DNA of 52,917 nucleotides, from assembly GCF_900544955.1 (NCBI RefSeq), contig NZ_UQXD01000013.1:1-52917 (forward strand), read 5' to 3'. Positions 1 to 7,555 of this stretch are shown here, in pieces. A program made the translations under genes and the position numbers. The notes under the pieces are model-generated. The model saw only the letters and a list, made by a program, of their open reading frames with translations. It was not told where the DNA came from and made no database searches. Within the stretch, counting starts at the first letter, position 1, and each line of letters starts with the position of its first letter. Source of the DNA: an uncultured Oscillibacter sp. (lineage in GTDB: Bacteria; Bacillota; Clostridia; Oscillospirales; Oscillospiraceae).

Positions 1-398
1 TCGCCGCCATCAGCCTGCTGGTGGGCGGCATCGGCATCATGAACATCATGCTGGTCTCCGTCACGGAGCGGACGCGGGAGATCGGCATCCGCAAGTCTCT
101 GGGCGCCAAGCGCCGGGACATCCGCAGCCAGTTCATCATTGAGGCGGGCACCACCTCCGCCATCGGCGGGCTGCTGGGCATCCTCTTCGGCTGTCTCTTG
201 GCCACGGGCATCGGCACGCTGTTCGGCGGGGTGCTGGCGGCCCAGATGGGCGGCAACGTCACCTTCAACGCCACTCCCACCTTTGAGGCCGTGGCCGTCA
301 GCTTCTGCGTCAGCGTGGGCATCGGGATTCTCTTCGGCTACCTTCCCGCCAACCGGGCGGCGAAGCTGAACCCCATCGACGCCCTGCGGTACGAATAA
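1..398 (+). CDS. ABC transporter permease, MacB/FtsX family (C-terminal part)
   Basis: This is the last ~132 residues of a permease whose start lies before the window; the reading frame is open from base 3. The sequence shows the typical MacB/FtsX C-terminal core: a GGIGIMNIMLVSVTERTREIG stretch followed by IRKSLGAKRRDI, then two further hydrophobic segments and an NPIDALRYE end. In this family that region carries the last three transmembrane helices and the cytoplasmic loop that couples to the ATPase. The cargo cannot be told from this fragment; family members export macrolides, peptides or lipoproteins. The ATPase and periplasmic-adaptor genes would be upstream, outside the window. A strong terminator follows directly. 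Confidence 0.9.
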   Translation, partial: AAISLLVGGIGIMNIMLVSVTERTREIGIRKSLGAKRRDIRSQFIIEAGTTSAIGGLLGILFGCLLATGIGTLFGGVLAAQMGGNVTFNATPTFEAVAVSFCVSVGIGILFGYLPANRAAKLNPIDALRYE

Positions 399-409
399 GC
401 GGGAGCGAT

Positions 410-445
410 ATCTCCGCGGGCAGTCTCTGCCCGCGGAGATTTTTT
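410..445 (+). terminator. Rho-independent terminator after the ABC permease
   Basis: A perfect 13-bp stem (arms 410-422 and 428-440, containing TCTCCGCGGGCA and its complement) closes a 5-nt loop and is followed by TTTTT at 441-445. It separates the permease operon from the sigma-factor operon. Confidence 0.9.
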
Positions 446-516
446 GCGGGAATCCAAACTTTTCGCCCTCCGGGGCCGTCTGTAAGACAGAAACCAACAG
501 AAAGGAACCCGATGGA

Positions 517-1008
517 ATGAAGAAGCAACGGGAAGAGGCGCTGACGGCCCTCCTGGTGGAGGAACAGGCCCGGTTCTACCGGCTGGCGTACAGCTATCTC
601 CACAACCGGGAGGAGGCGCTGGACGCGGTGCAGACCGCCGTCTGCCGGGCGCTGGAAAAGCAGGAGGAGCTCCGGGCAGCGGAGGCCGCGCGGACCTGGT
701 GTTACCGCATTTTGGTCAACGCCTGCATGGACCAGCTGCGCCAGCGGCAGCGGACGGTGTTCCTGCCGCCGGAGGATCTGGACGCCGGCAGCTACGAGGA
801 CCCCCTGCCCGGGGACGAGAGCCTGGCCCGGCGGGTGGACGCCCTGCCCCCGGAGGTGGGGACCGTCGTGAAGCTGCGGTTTTACGAGGACCTGACGCTC
901 CGGGAGATCAGCGCCGTCACCGGCTGGAACCTGAGCACGGTGAAGACCCGGCTGTACGGTGGCCTGCGGAAATTGCGGGTGGACATGGAAGGAGTGGATC
1001 ACGCATGA
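517..1008 (+). CDS. RNA polymerase sigma factor, ECF (sigma-70 family)
   Basis: A 163-residue ECF sigma factor. Region 2 is seen in the first half (YRLAYSYLHNREEALDAVQ, then a tryptophan in the RTWCYRILVNACMD segment). Region 4 is near the end (LRFYEDLTLREISAVTGW followed by LSTVKTRLYGGLRKLR, a helix-turn-helix). The ATG at 517 lies 10 nt after an AAGGA site; the ATG at 512 closes after one codon. Its stop overlaps the start of the next gene by ATGA, which encodes an RsiV-like membrane protein, so the pair is very probably a SigV-type sigma with its membrane anti-sigma. No zinc or N-terminal anti-sigma domain is present. The regulon is unknown. Two more sigma/anti-sigma pairs lie at 34.3 and 50.6 kb. 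Confidence 0.93.
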   Translation: MKKQREEALTALLVEEQARFYRLAYSYLHNREEALDAVQTAVCRALEKQEELRAAEAARTWCYRILVNACMDQLRQRQRTVFLPPEDLDAGSYEDPLPGDESLARRVDALPPEVGTVVKLRFYEDLTLREISAVTGWNLSTVKTRLYGGLRKLRVDMEGVDHA

Positions 1009-1838
1009 ACGAGATGAGAGACGCGCGGAGGGAGTACGAGGAGATCCCCATCCCCGAAGAGCTGGAGGGTCGGGTCCGGGTGGGCATCCGCCAGGGGCGG
1101 GCCAAGCGGGCCAAGCGGGCCTGGCGGCGGGGCCTGGGCACGGCGGCGGCCTGCTTCGCGGTGCTGGTGGGCACCCTGAACCTCAGCCCCACGGTGGCGG
1201 CGGCCGCCGCCGATGTGCCGGTGCTGGGCGGGCTGTTTCAGATTCTGACGGTCCGCAGCTTCACCGACGAAACCGGCGACCGCACCGTGGAGGTGAACCA
1301 GCCCGGCCTCACCGGCACGGACTTCGCCCAGGAGATCGACCGGGAGATTCAAAGCCGGGTGGAGGAGCGGCTGGCCCAGGCGGAGCAGATCGTGGCGGAC
1401 GCCAAGGCGGCCTTCCTGGCCACCGGCGGCACCGAGGAGGAGTGGGCCCGGCGGGACACCGCTGTTTCCGTGGACTATGAGGTGAAGTCCCGGACGGACA
1501 CCACCGTGTCCTTCGTGGTGTCCTCTTACGTCTCCGTGGCCAGCGCCTACCAGGAGCAGGTGTTCTACAACCTGGATTTGGCGGCGGTCCGGGAACTGAC
1601 GCTGGCGGACCTGCTGGGACCGGACTGGGTGACGGTCTGCAACGACAGCATCCGCGCCCAGATGGCCGCCGCGGAGGACCCCAGCGTGTACTTTGAGGCG
1701 TCCATGGGGGGCTTTTCCACGGTGGATGCGCAGACGGATTTCTATATCAGCGAGACTGGGAACCCGGTGGTGGTGTTCCCCCGGGCCACCGTGGCCATCG
1801 GCGCCCTGGGCGCGGTGGCGTTTGAGATCGGGGCGTAA
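1005..1838 (+). CDS. RsiV-like membrane anti-sigma factor (DUF3298-type sensor domain)
   Basis: A 277-residue protein. Residues 1-40 are a charged cytoplasmic part rich in Arg/Lys. A single membrane span follows (about 43-65, GTAAACFAVLVGTLNL), then a long extracytoplasmic domain. The C-terminus (LTLADLLG, YISETGNPVVVFPRATVA, then GAVAFEIG) resembles the DUF3298 domain of Bacillus RsiV, which binds lysozyme and triggers regulated proteolysis of the anti-sigma. The start at 1005 overlaps the sigma gene stop by four bases, so translational coupling is expected. I infer that it holds the sigma factor at the membrane until a cell-envelope signal arrives. The ligand is unknown; calling it a lysozyme sensor would be an extrapolation. 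Confidence 0.8.
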   Translation: MNEMRDARREYEEIPIPEELEGRVRVGIRQGRAKRAKRAWRRGLGTAAACFAVLVGTLNLSPTVAAAAADVPVLGGLFQILTVRSFTDETGDRTVEVNQPGLTGTDFAQEIDREIQSRVEERLAQAEQIVADAKAAFLATGGTEEEWARRDTAVSVDYEVKSRTDTTVSFVVSSYVSVASAYQEQVFYNLDLAAVRELTLADLLGPDWVTVCNDSIRAQMAAAEDPSVYFEASMGGFSTVDAQTDFYISETGNPVVVFPRATVAIGALGAVAFEIGA

Positions 1839-1850
1839 GGCCCCTCGGCA

Positions 1851-1889
1851 CCGGAAGGCCGGCCGCCCCTAGGGCGGCCGGCCTTCCGG
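1851..1889 (+). terminator. GC-rich hairpin after the sigma/anti-sigma operon
   Basis: An 18-bp perfect stem (arms 1851-1868 and 1872-1889) closes a 3-nt loop just after the stop at 1838. It lacks a T-tract, so it may be a transcript-stabilising hairpin or a weak terminator. Confidence 0.55.
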
Positions 1890-1903
1890 CTTGCGCAAGG
1901 GCG

Positions 1904-1932
1904 TTGCGTCCGGGGGAGAATGGGTGTATGAT
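1904..1932 (+). promoter_or_regulatory. Candidate promoter for cysK
   Basis: TTGCGT at 1904-1909 and TATGAT at 1927-1932 are separated by 17 bp and lie 31 bp before the cysK start. This fits a housekeeping sigma-A promoter with a short leader. The araC promoter at 27210-27238 has nearly the same pair of boxes. Confidence 0.6.
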
Positions 1933-1962
1933 GGAGGCAATTGGAGAGAGGGAGGACTGTTT

Positions 1963-2892
1963 ATGAACATTGCCCGCAGTATGCAGGAGCTGATCGGCCG
2001 CACACCGCTTCTGGAGCTGACGCGTTACGAGGCCGCCCACGGCCTGGAGGCGGTGGTGCTGGCCAAGCTGGAGTGCAGGAACCCCGCCGGCAGCGCCAAG
2101 GACCGGGTGGCGGCCCACATGATCGCCCGGGCGGAGGCGGAGGGCCGCCTGGCCCCCGGCGGCACCATCATTGAGCCCACCTCCGGCAACACCGGCATCG
2201 GCCTGGCCGCGGTGGGGGCCTCCCGGGGCTACCGGGTCATCCTCACCATGCCGGACACCATGAGCGTGGAGCGTCGGCGGCTCATCGCCGCCTACGGCGC
2301 GGAGATCGTCCTCACCCCCGGCGCCCAGGGGATGGCCGGCGCGGTGGAGAAGGCGGAGGCGCTGCACCGGTCCATTCCCGGCAGCATCGTGGCGGGGCAG
2401 TTTGACAATCCCGCCAACCCGGAGGCCCACGCCCTGACCACCGGCCCGGAGATCTGGGCGGACACGGCGGGCCGGGTGGACCTCTTTGTGGCGGGCATCG
2501 GCACCGGCGGCACCATCAGCGGCACCGGCCGGTATCTGAAGGGGCAGAACCCCGCCGTGAAGGTGGTGGGGGTGGAGCCCGCCGCCTCGCCGCTGCTGAC
2601 GGCGGGCCGTGCCGGCCCCCACGGCCTCCAGGGCATCGGCGCCAACTTTGTCCCCGGCAACCTGGACCGGAGCGTGGTGGACGAGATCATGACGGTGGCG
2701 GACGGCGACGCCTACGCCGTCGGGCGGGAGCTGGCCCGCCGGGAGGGCATCCTGGTGGGGATTACCTCCGGCGCCGCCGTCTGGGCGGCGGCGGAGCTGG
2801 CCCGGCGGCCGGAGAACCGGGGCAAGGTGATCGTCGCCCTCCTGCCGGACTCCGGCGAGCGCTATCTCTCCACCCCCATGTTTCAGGAGTGA
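1963..2892 (+). CDS. cysK: Cysteine synthase (O-acetylserine sulfhydrylase)
   Basis: A 309-residue PLP fold-type II enzyme that makes cysteine from O-acetylserine and sulfide in the cytoplasm. The PLP lysine is in NPAGSAKDR near residue 42, and the substrate loop is EPTSGNTGIG near residue 70. The phosphate-binding glycine loop is GIGTGGTISGTG near residue 178, and the C-terminal LLPDSGERYLST motif is present. Length and all motifs match CysK/CysM. The ATG at 1963 follows a GAGGGAGGA site; an upstream in-frame start would lie in the promoter. The gene stands alone between its own promoter and a strong terminator. No T-box or other sulfur riboswitch is visible in the 30-nt leader. Confidence 0.95.
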   Translation: MNIARSMQELIGRTPLLELTRYEAAHGLEAVVLAKLECRNPAGSAKDRVAAHMIARAEAEGRLAPGGTIIEPTSGNTGIGLAAVGASRGYRVILTMPDTMSVERRRLIAAYGAEIVLTPGAQGMAGAVEKAEALHRSIPGSIVAGQFDNPANPEAHALTTGPEIWADTAGRVDLFVAGIGTGGTISGTGRYLKGQNPAVKVVGVEPAASPLLTAGRAGPHGLQGIGANFVPGNLDRSVVDEIMTVADGDAYAVGRELARREGILVGITSGAAVWAAAELARRPENRGKVIVALLPDSGERYLSTPMFQE

Positions 2893-2910
2893 CGCCCGAA
2901 CGGGACGGAC

Positions 2911-2953
2911 CCCCCGCAGGGAAAGCCAAGGCTTTCCCTGCGGGGGCTTTTTT
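2911..2953 (+). terminator. Rho-independent terminator after cysK
   Basis: A 17-bp perfect inverted repeat (arms 2911-2927 and 2930-2946, starting CCCCCGCAGGGAAAG) is followed by CTTTTTT. Confidence 0.92.
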
Positions 2954-3057
2954 GGGCCGCAGACCCGGAGAAAGCGCCGGATACCCGGCATTTATCACAA
3001 AACAGAGGCGAAAAATCTGCTGTTTGGGAGAAAATGCGCGGATGGCGTCGCGGGTCC

Positions 3058-3086
3058 TTGACAAGGAAACCGGATTGCGATATGGT
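3058..3086 (+). promoter_or_regulatory. Promoter of the first TRAP/oxidoreductase operon
   Basis: A consensus TTGACA (3058-3063) and TATGGT (3081-3086) have a 17-bp spacer. Transcription should start near 3093, at the edge of the dyad at 3097-3116. Confidence 0.7.
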
Positions 3087-3096
3087 TTGTTCGTAA

Positions 3097-3116
3097 CTTG
3101 TACTCTAGTATTCAAG
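3097..3116. promoter_or_regulatory. Imperfect palindrome, candidate operator of the TRAP operon
   Basis: The 20-bp element has CTTG at 3097-3100, CTAG at its exact centre (3105-3108) and CAAG at 3113-3116, with further matching A/T positions inside. It starts about 4 bp after the predicted transcription start. A bound protein would block elongation or open-complex formation. The GntR/FCD regulator at 10108-10785, at the far end of the same gene set, is the obvious candidate ligand-responsive repressor. That link is inference. Confidence 0.45.
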
Positions 3117-3177
3117 AGTTCTAGGGGACAAGATAGAGCGCAAAGGCCCCAATATTGATGGAAAGAGAGTGATCAAA

Positions 3178-4212
3178 ATGAAACGGACCCTTGGGATTCT
3201 ACTGACGGCAGTGCTCATGGTAGGGCTGGTTTCCGGCTGCGGAGGCGACACGGACCCCGGCACTTCCGGCGACGGCGGCGGGGGCGGAGAGGCCAAGACC
3301 ATCACCATCAAGCTGGCCAACATCTACGGCGAGGACATGACGGAGACCAAATCCATGTACGAGTTCAAAAAGGCGGTGGAGGAGCGGTCCGGGGGGAGCA
3401 TCCAGGTGGATGTCTATCCCAACTGCCAGCTGGGCAGCGAGGAGGCCCTGGGCGACGGCATCCGCCAGGGGACCGTTGAGATGGCGATCCTGGGCGGCGC
3501 CCTGCAGACCCACATGCCCTACGTGGGCCTGGCGGAGTTCCCCTTCCTCTTCCGGGACTGGGACCACGCCAAGAAGGCCCTCCACGACCCGGACATCATG
3601 GCGGCGCTGTCCACCGGGGCCGAGGACATCGGCATCACGCCGCTGGGCATCTGCCCCAGTGGATTCCGAGCCATCTCCTCCAACCAGGCGTTCCACAGCC
3701 TCAGCGACATGAAGGGGATGCGCCTGCGGGTTCCCAACATCCCGCTGTATGTCACCATGGCGGAGAACCTGGGCGTGAACGTGGTGGCCCTGCCGATGAC
3801 GGAGCTGTTCACGGCGCTGGAGCAGAAGGTCTGCGACGGCCAGGAGGTCTCCCCCTCCATCTGCCGGGCCAACAAGTATTACGAGGTGCAGAGCGCCTAT
3901 CTGGTCTCGCGGCACATGTTCACCGTGCACACCTGGTACATCAACTCCAAGTTCTTTGCCTCCCTGACCGCCGACCAGCAGGCGATTCTCTCGGAGTGCG
4001 CGGCGGACGCCATCGCCTTTGACTGGGGCATCGCCGAGCAGGAGGAGAACGACAACCTGAAATTCTTTGAGGAATACGGCCTGGAAGTGGTGTATCCCGA
4101 CGAGGCCTTTGTCCAGGAGATGCGCGATTCCCAGATTCCCACCCGCGCCTGGGCGGAGGAGCAGTGGCCCGGCTGCCTGGAGATCATCGAGAAGATCGAA
4201 GTCGTCCAGTGA
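3178..4212 (+). CDS. TRAP transporter solute-binding lipoprotein, DctP family
   Basis: A 344-residue extracytoplasmic binding protein. A lipoprotein signal peptide ends in the lipobox LVSGC near residue 20, followed by a Gly-rich linker. The DctP fold is clear: an early EFKKAVEERSGGSIQVDVYP segment, GMRLRVPN with the family arginine that grips a substrate carboxylate, and TALEQKVCDGQEVSPS. The ATG at 3178 is 8 nt after GGAAAGAGAG; a GTG at 3169 in the same frame would sit almost on that site and is less likely. DctQ and DctM follow, then two flavin oxidoreductases. I infer an organic-acid ligand, probably a hydroxy- or dicarboxylate. The exact substrate cannot be read from sequence. Confidence 0.93.
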   Translation: MKRTLGILLTAVLMVGLVSGCGGDTDPGTSGDGGGGGEAKTITIKLANIYGEDMTETKSMYEFKKAVEERSGGSIQVDVYPNCQLGSEEALGDGIRQGTVEMAILGGALQTHMPYVGLAEFPFLFRDWDHAKKALHDPDIMAALSTGAEDIGITPLGICPSGFRAISSNQAFHSLSDMKGMRLRVPNIPLYVTMAENLGVNVVALPMTELFTALEQKVCDGQEVSPSICRANKYYEVQSAYLVSRHMFTVHTWYINSKFFASLTADQQAILSECAADAIAFDWGIAEQEENDNLKFFEEYGLEVVYPDEAFVQEMRDSQIPTRAWAEEQWPGCLEIIEKIEVVQ

Positions 4213-4291
4213 GTGCGTCCGCGTCCGCCCGCCGCCGTCGGGGCGGCGGGGCGGAGCGCCTCCGGCAGATTACGAATAGGGAGGGAATGCC

Positions 4292-4756
4292 GTGAAACCA
4301 TCCGGTGTGATTACGAAAATCATCAACGGCCTGATGTGCTTTGCACTCCTGGCCATGGTGGTGCTGACCTTCTACAACGCCGTTCTCCGCTATGTGTTCA
4401 ACTCCAGCATGGTGAGCTCCGAGGAGCTCTCCCGCTTCTGCTTCATCTGGATCAGCTACCTGGGCATCATGATGGCCTACCGCTCCGGCGAGCACGTGTC
4501 CGTCACCATTTTTACGGACTGCCTGAAGGGCAGGTGGAAGCTGTTCTTTACGATTCTGCGGGATGTCTGCGTGTTTGTCATCATGGCGCTGATCGTTGTG
4601 GGCGGCATCCAAAATACGATCAATTCCAACTACCCCTCCGTGGCCACGGGAATCAACTTCGCCCTGGTGGCCGTGTCCCTGCCCATTGCGGCGGCCGGGA
4701 TTCTGGTCTTCTGGGCCGTGGATGTGGTGCGGCGCTATTTCAGGAAGGAGGGTTGA
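4292..4756 (+). CDS. TRAP transporter small membrane subunit, DctQ family
   Basis: A 154-residue protein with four hydrophobic segments (about 10-35, 50-68, 88-110 and 126-145). It carries the DctQ signature NAVLRYVFNSSMVSSEELSRF, in which an acidic pair follows the first helix. It pairs with DctM to form the Na+-driven permease. The start is GTG at 4292 behind GGAGGGAA. The 79-bp gap after the binding-protein gene contains no terminator with a T-tract, so the genes are probably cotranscribed. DctM begins 2 bp after the stop. Confidence 0.92.
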   Translation: MKPSGVITKIINGLMCFALLAMVVLTFYNAVLRYVFNSSMVSSEELSRFCFIWISYLGIMMAYRSGEHVSVTIFTDCLKGRWKLFFTILRDVCVFVIMALIVVGGIQNTINSNYPSVATGINFALVAVSLPIAAAGILVFWAVDVVRRYFRKEG

Positions 4757-4758
4757 CG

Positions 4759-6039
4759 ATGGGCCTGCTTGTGTTCCTGGCGGCGCTGTTTGTTCTCCTG
4801 CTGATCGGCGTGCCCATCGCCATCGCCCTGGGCGGCTGCGCCATTGTGCTGATGCTGTTTTTGAACCAGTTCAACCCGCTGCTCCTGGCACAGCAGATGG
4901 TGGTGGGCGTCAACAGCTTTCCCCTGATGGCCATTCCGTTTTTCATGCTGGCGGGAGAGATCATGTCCAAGGGCGGCCTCTCCAAACGGATCGTGGATTT
5001 CGCCAACGTCCTCATGGGCCGGATCCGGGGCGGCCTGGGCTATACGGCCATCGTCGCCAGCATCATCTTCGCCGGCCTCTCCGGCAGCGCGGTGGCGGAC
5101 GCCGCGGCGCTGGGCGGGATTCTGCTGCCGCTGATGACGGTGCAGGGCTACCGGAAGGAGCGGGCCAGCGGCTTCATCTGCGCCGGCGCCATCATCGCCC
5201 CCATCATTCCCCCCAGCATTCCCATGATCGTCCTGGGGACCAGCGTGGGACTGTCCATCTCCCGGATGTTCATGTCCGGCATCGTCCCCGGCGTGATCCT
5301 GGGCATCGCGCTGATGGTGGTGTGGTACTTTGTGGTCCGGATCGACGACTACCACGACGTGGTCCGCTTTACCCGGGAGGAGGGGCTGCGGACAATCGCC
5401 TCCTCGCTGCCGGCGCTGTTCATGCCCATTTTGATCGTCGGCGGCATCCGCCTGGGCATTTTCACCCCCACAGAGGCGGGCGCCTTCGCCGTGGTGTATG
5501 CCATTTTGGTGTGCATGTTCGTCTATAAGGAGCTGACCTGGAAGGGGCTGATGGAGAGCCTGGTGGCCGCCTGCAAGAGCACCGCCACCGTCATGTTCAT
5601 CTGTGCAACGGCCTCCGCCGTGGCCTGGCTCATCACCATTGCCCAGGTTCCCGCCATGGCGGTGCAGCTCTTTGGGAACCTCATTGGCCACCCCATGCTG
5701 CTGATGCTGGTCATCAATGTGTTCCTGTTCCTCATGGGCATGGTCATGGACCTGACGCCCAACATCCTGATCTTTGCCCCGGTTCTGTTCCCGGTGATCA
5801 CCGCCGCGGGCATCGACCCCTATTACTTCGCGCTGATTATGACCTTGAACCTGTGCATCGGAATGATCAGTCCGCCGGTGGGCACGGTGCTGTATGTGGG
5901 CTGCGGCGTCGCCAAGATCAGCTTTACCCAGATTGTGAAGGGTGTGTTCCCCTTCCTGATGGTGGAGCTGGTGACGCTGATTCTGTTCATTGCGTTCCCG
6001 TCGCTGGTGACGGTTCCCCTGAATCTGATCATGGGCTGA
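4759..6039 (+). CDS. TRAP transporter large permease subunit, DctM family
   Basis: A 426-residue integral membrane protein with about 12 hydrophobic segments. Typical DctM motifs are visible: VGVNSFPLMAIPFFMLAGEIM, FAGLSGSAVADAAALGG, APIIPPSIPMIVLG, FTPTEAGAFAVVYA and the late ISPPVGTVLYVGCGV. These contain the GSAxAD and PPS elements of the Na+ and substrate sites in the family. The ATG at 4759 follows AAGGAGGG and lies 2 bp after the dctQ stop. Length is usual for the family (about 425). It imports the ligand captured by the binding protein at 3178-4212. Confidence 0.94.
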   Translation: MGLLVFLAALFVLLLIGVPIAIALGGCAIVLMLFLNQFNPLLLAQQMVVGVNSFPLMAIPFFMLAGEIMSKGGLSKRIVDFANVLMGRIRGGLGYTAIVASIIFAGLSGSAVADAAALGGILLPLMTVQGYRKERASGFICAGAIIAPIIPPSIPMIVLGTSVGLSISRMFMSGIVPGVILGIALMVVWYFVVRIDDYHDVVRFTREEGLRTIASSLPALFMPILIVGGIRLGIFTPTEAGAFAVVYAILVCMFVYKELTWKGLMESLVAACKSTATVMFICATASAVAWLITIAQVPAMAVQLFGNLIGHPMLLMLVINVFLFLMGMVMDLTPNILIFAPVLFPVITAAGIDPYYFALIMTLNLCIGMISPPVGTVLYVGCGVAKISFTQIVKGVFPFLMVELVTLILFIAFPSLVTVPLNLIMG

Positions 6040-6067
6040 TCGAAGTTGAAAAAGGCGGTGTTTCCAT

Positions 6068-7555
6068 ATGAAATCTTTTGATGTCATTGTCATCGGCGCG
6101 GGCCTCGGCGGTGCCGCCGTGGCTCGGGAGATGACAAAGTACGACCTGTCCGTTGCCGTTTTGGAGAAAAACGCCGAGGTGGCCTGCGAGGTCACCAAGG
6201 GCACCCATGCCATTGTCCACGTGGGCCTTTCCACCAACCCCCTGACCCCGCTGAAAAACCGGGGCGAGCTGATGGGCGCCGCGATGATGGAGCAGCTGTG
6301 CGCGGACCTGGATGTGAAGTACAAGCGGATCGGCAAGCTGCTGGTGGCCTTTGACCAGGGGCAGCTGGAGAGCCTGAAGGGACTGATGCTGGCGGCCAGG
6401 CGGCTGGGCCTTCTGGACGTGGAGCTGATCGAGGACCGGGAGCGGCTGCACGAGATGGAGCCGAACCTGAGCGGGGACGTGATCGCCGCCCTGTACACCA
6501 AAAACACGGCCATTCTCTCCCCCTGGGGCCTGGTGTACGGCCTGCTGGAAAATGCCGGGGAAAACGGCGCGGCGGTCTTCACCTCCTGCGGCGTGCGGAG
6601 CATCCGGTGGGACGGGTCGGCGCAGCGGTTCACCCTGGAGACCGACCAGGGCGCCTTCGAGGCCCGGTATGTGGTCAACGCGGCGGGGCCCTATGCGGAC
6701 AAGGTGGCGGCCATGGTGGGGGACGACTCCTTCCAACTGGCCCTGATCCGGCAGGAAAAGGTCATCATCGACAAGAACTATGAGGGCGCCGTCCGGCATG
6801 TGATCCGGATGCTGAACAACGTGGGCGCCCCGGGGGACTTCATCTGCCCCACCGTGTACGGCGATTTGATGGCGGGGGTGGAGATCAAGCCCACGGACGA
6901 TTTCGAGGCCTGCCACACCACCCAGGAGGGCATCGAGGAGCACGTCTTGCAGAGCAGCGGCAAGCTGGTGCCCTCCGTTCCCGCGGCGGCGGTGATCCGC
7001 CCCTTCAGCGGGGTGATGAGCCAGTGCACGGGGAGCGGGGAATTTGTGATCCGCTCCGCGCAGGGAATGCCCCGTTTCCTCCACTTCGTGCTGGGCGGCT
7101 CCGGCCTCACGGCCTGCTATGCCATGGCCCAGTATCTGGCGCTGGAGGTCTTTCCCGGCGTTGCCGATGGGGAGGATCTGCGGCCCCGCGCCGGATTCAA
7201 CCCCTGCCGCAGGGACATGCCCCATGTGCACGACATGGCGCCGGAGGACCTGGCGGCTCTCATTGAGCAGGACCCCCGCTACGGCCACGTGATCTGCCGC
7301 TGCGAGACCGTGACGGAGGGGGAGATCGTGGAGGCCATCCGTCGGGGCGCCCGCACGGTGGACGGCGTGAAATTCCGCACCAGGGCGGGCATGGGCCGCT
7401 GTCAGGGCGGCTTCTGCGGACCGCGCGTCATCGCCATTTTGGCCCGGGAGCTGAACATCCCTCCCGAGGAGGTTACAAAGAAGGGCGGAGCGTCCTATAT
7501 GGTGACCGCATTCCGGGAAGCGCATGCTGAAAAGGGAGGGACGGAACATGTCTAA
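6068..7555 (+). CDS. GlpA-like FAD-dependent dehydrogenase with C-terminal BFD-type [2Fe-2S] domain
   Basis: A 495-residue flavoenzyme. Residues 5-35 form the FAD dinucleotide fold (VIVIGAGLGGAAVAREM, then VLEKN). Residues 40-380 are a DAO/glycerol-3-phosphate dehydrogenase-type domain ending in HFVLGGSGLTACYAMAQY. The C-terminus is a bacterioferritin-associated-ferredoxin-like module with Cys410, Cys412, Cys445 and Cys450 (C-x-C-x32-C-x4-C), which should bind a [2Fe-2S] cluster. In the family such enzymes oxidise glycerol 3-phosphate or 2-hydroxy acids. The neighbouring TRAP transporter favours a carboxylate substrate, but this is inference. It lies 28 bp after dctM and overlaps the next oxidoreductase gene by 8 bases, so the two products probably form a complex. 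Confidence 0.88.
   Translation: MKSFDVIVIGAGLGGAAVAREMTKYDLSVAVLEKNAEVACEVTKGTHAIVHVGLSTNPLTPLKNRGELMGAAMMEQLCADLDVKYKRIGKLLVAFDQGQLESLKGLMLAARRLGLLDVELIEDRERLHEMEPNLSGDVIAALYTKNTAILSPWGLVYGLLENAGENGAAVFTSCGVRSIRWDGSAQRFTLETDQGAFEARYVVNAAGPYADKVAAMVGDDSFQLALIRQEKVIIDKNYEGAVRHVIRMLNNVGAPGDFICPTVYGDLMAGVEIKPTDDFEACHTTQEGIEEHVLQSSGKLVPSVPAAAVIRPFSGVMSQCTGSGEFVIRSAQGMPRFLHFVLGGSGLTACYAMAQYLALEVFPGVADGEDLRPRAGFNPCRRDMPHVHDMAPEDLAALIEQDPRYGHVICRCETVTEGEIVEAIRRGARTVDGVKFRTRAGMGRCQGGFCGPRVIAILARELNIPPEEVTKKGGASYMVTAFREAHAEKGGTEHV

Noticed and set aside
449..485. ECF-type autoregulatory promoter before the first sigma gene
   Set aside because: GGAATCC and CGTC are present but the spacing of about 23 nt is too long for a usual ECF promoter.
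1891..1962. A sulfur or T-box riboswitch upstream of cysK
   Set aside because: The predicted leader is only about 30 nt and has no conserved elements.
4735..6678. A 647-codon open frame on the minus strand
   Set aside because: Antisense to dctM and the dehydrogenase; His/Asp/Gln-rich with no membrane or domain pattern.
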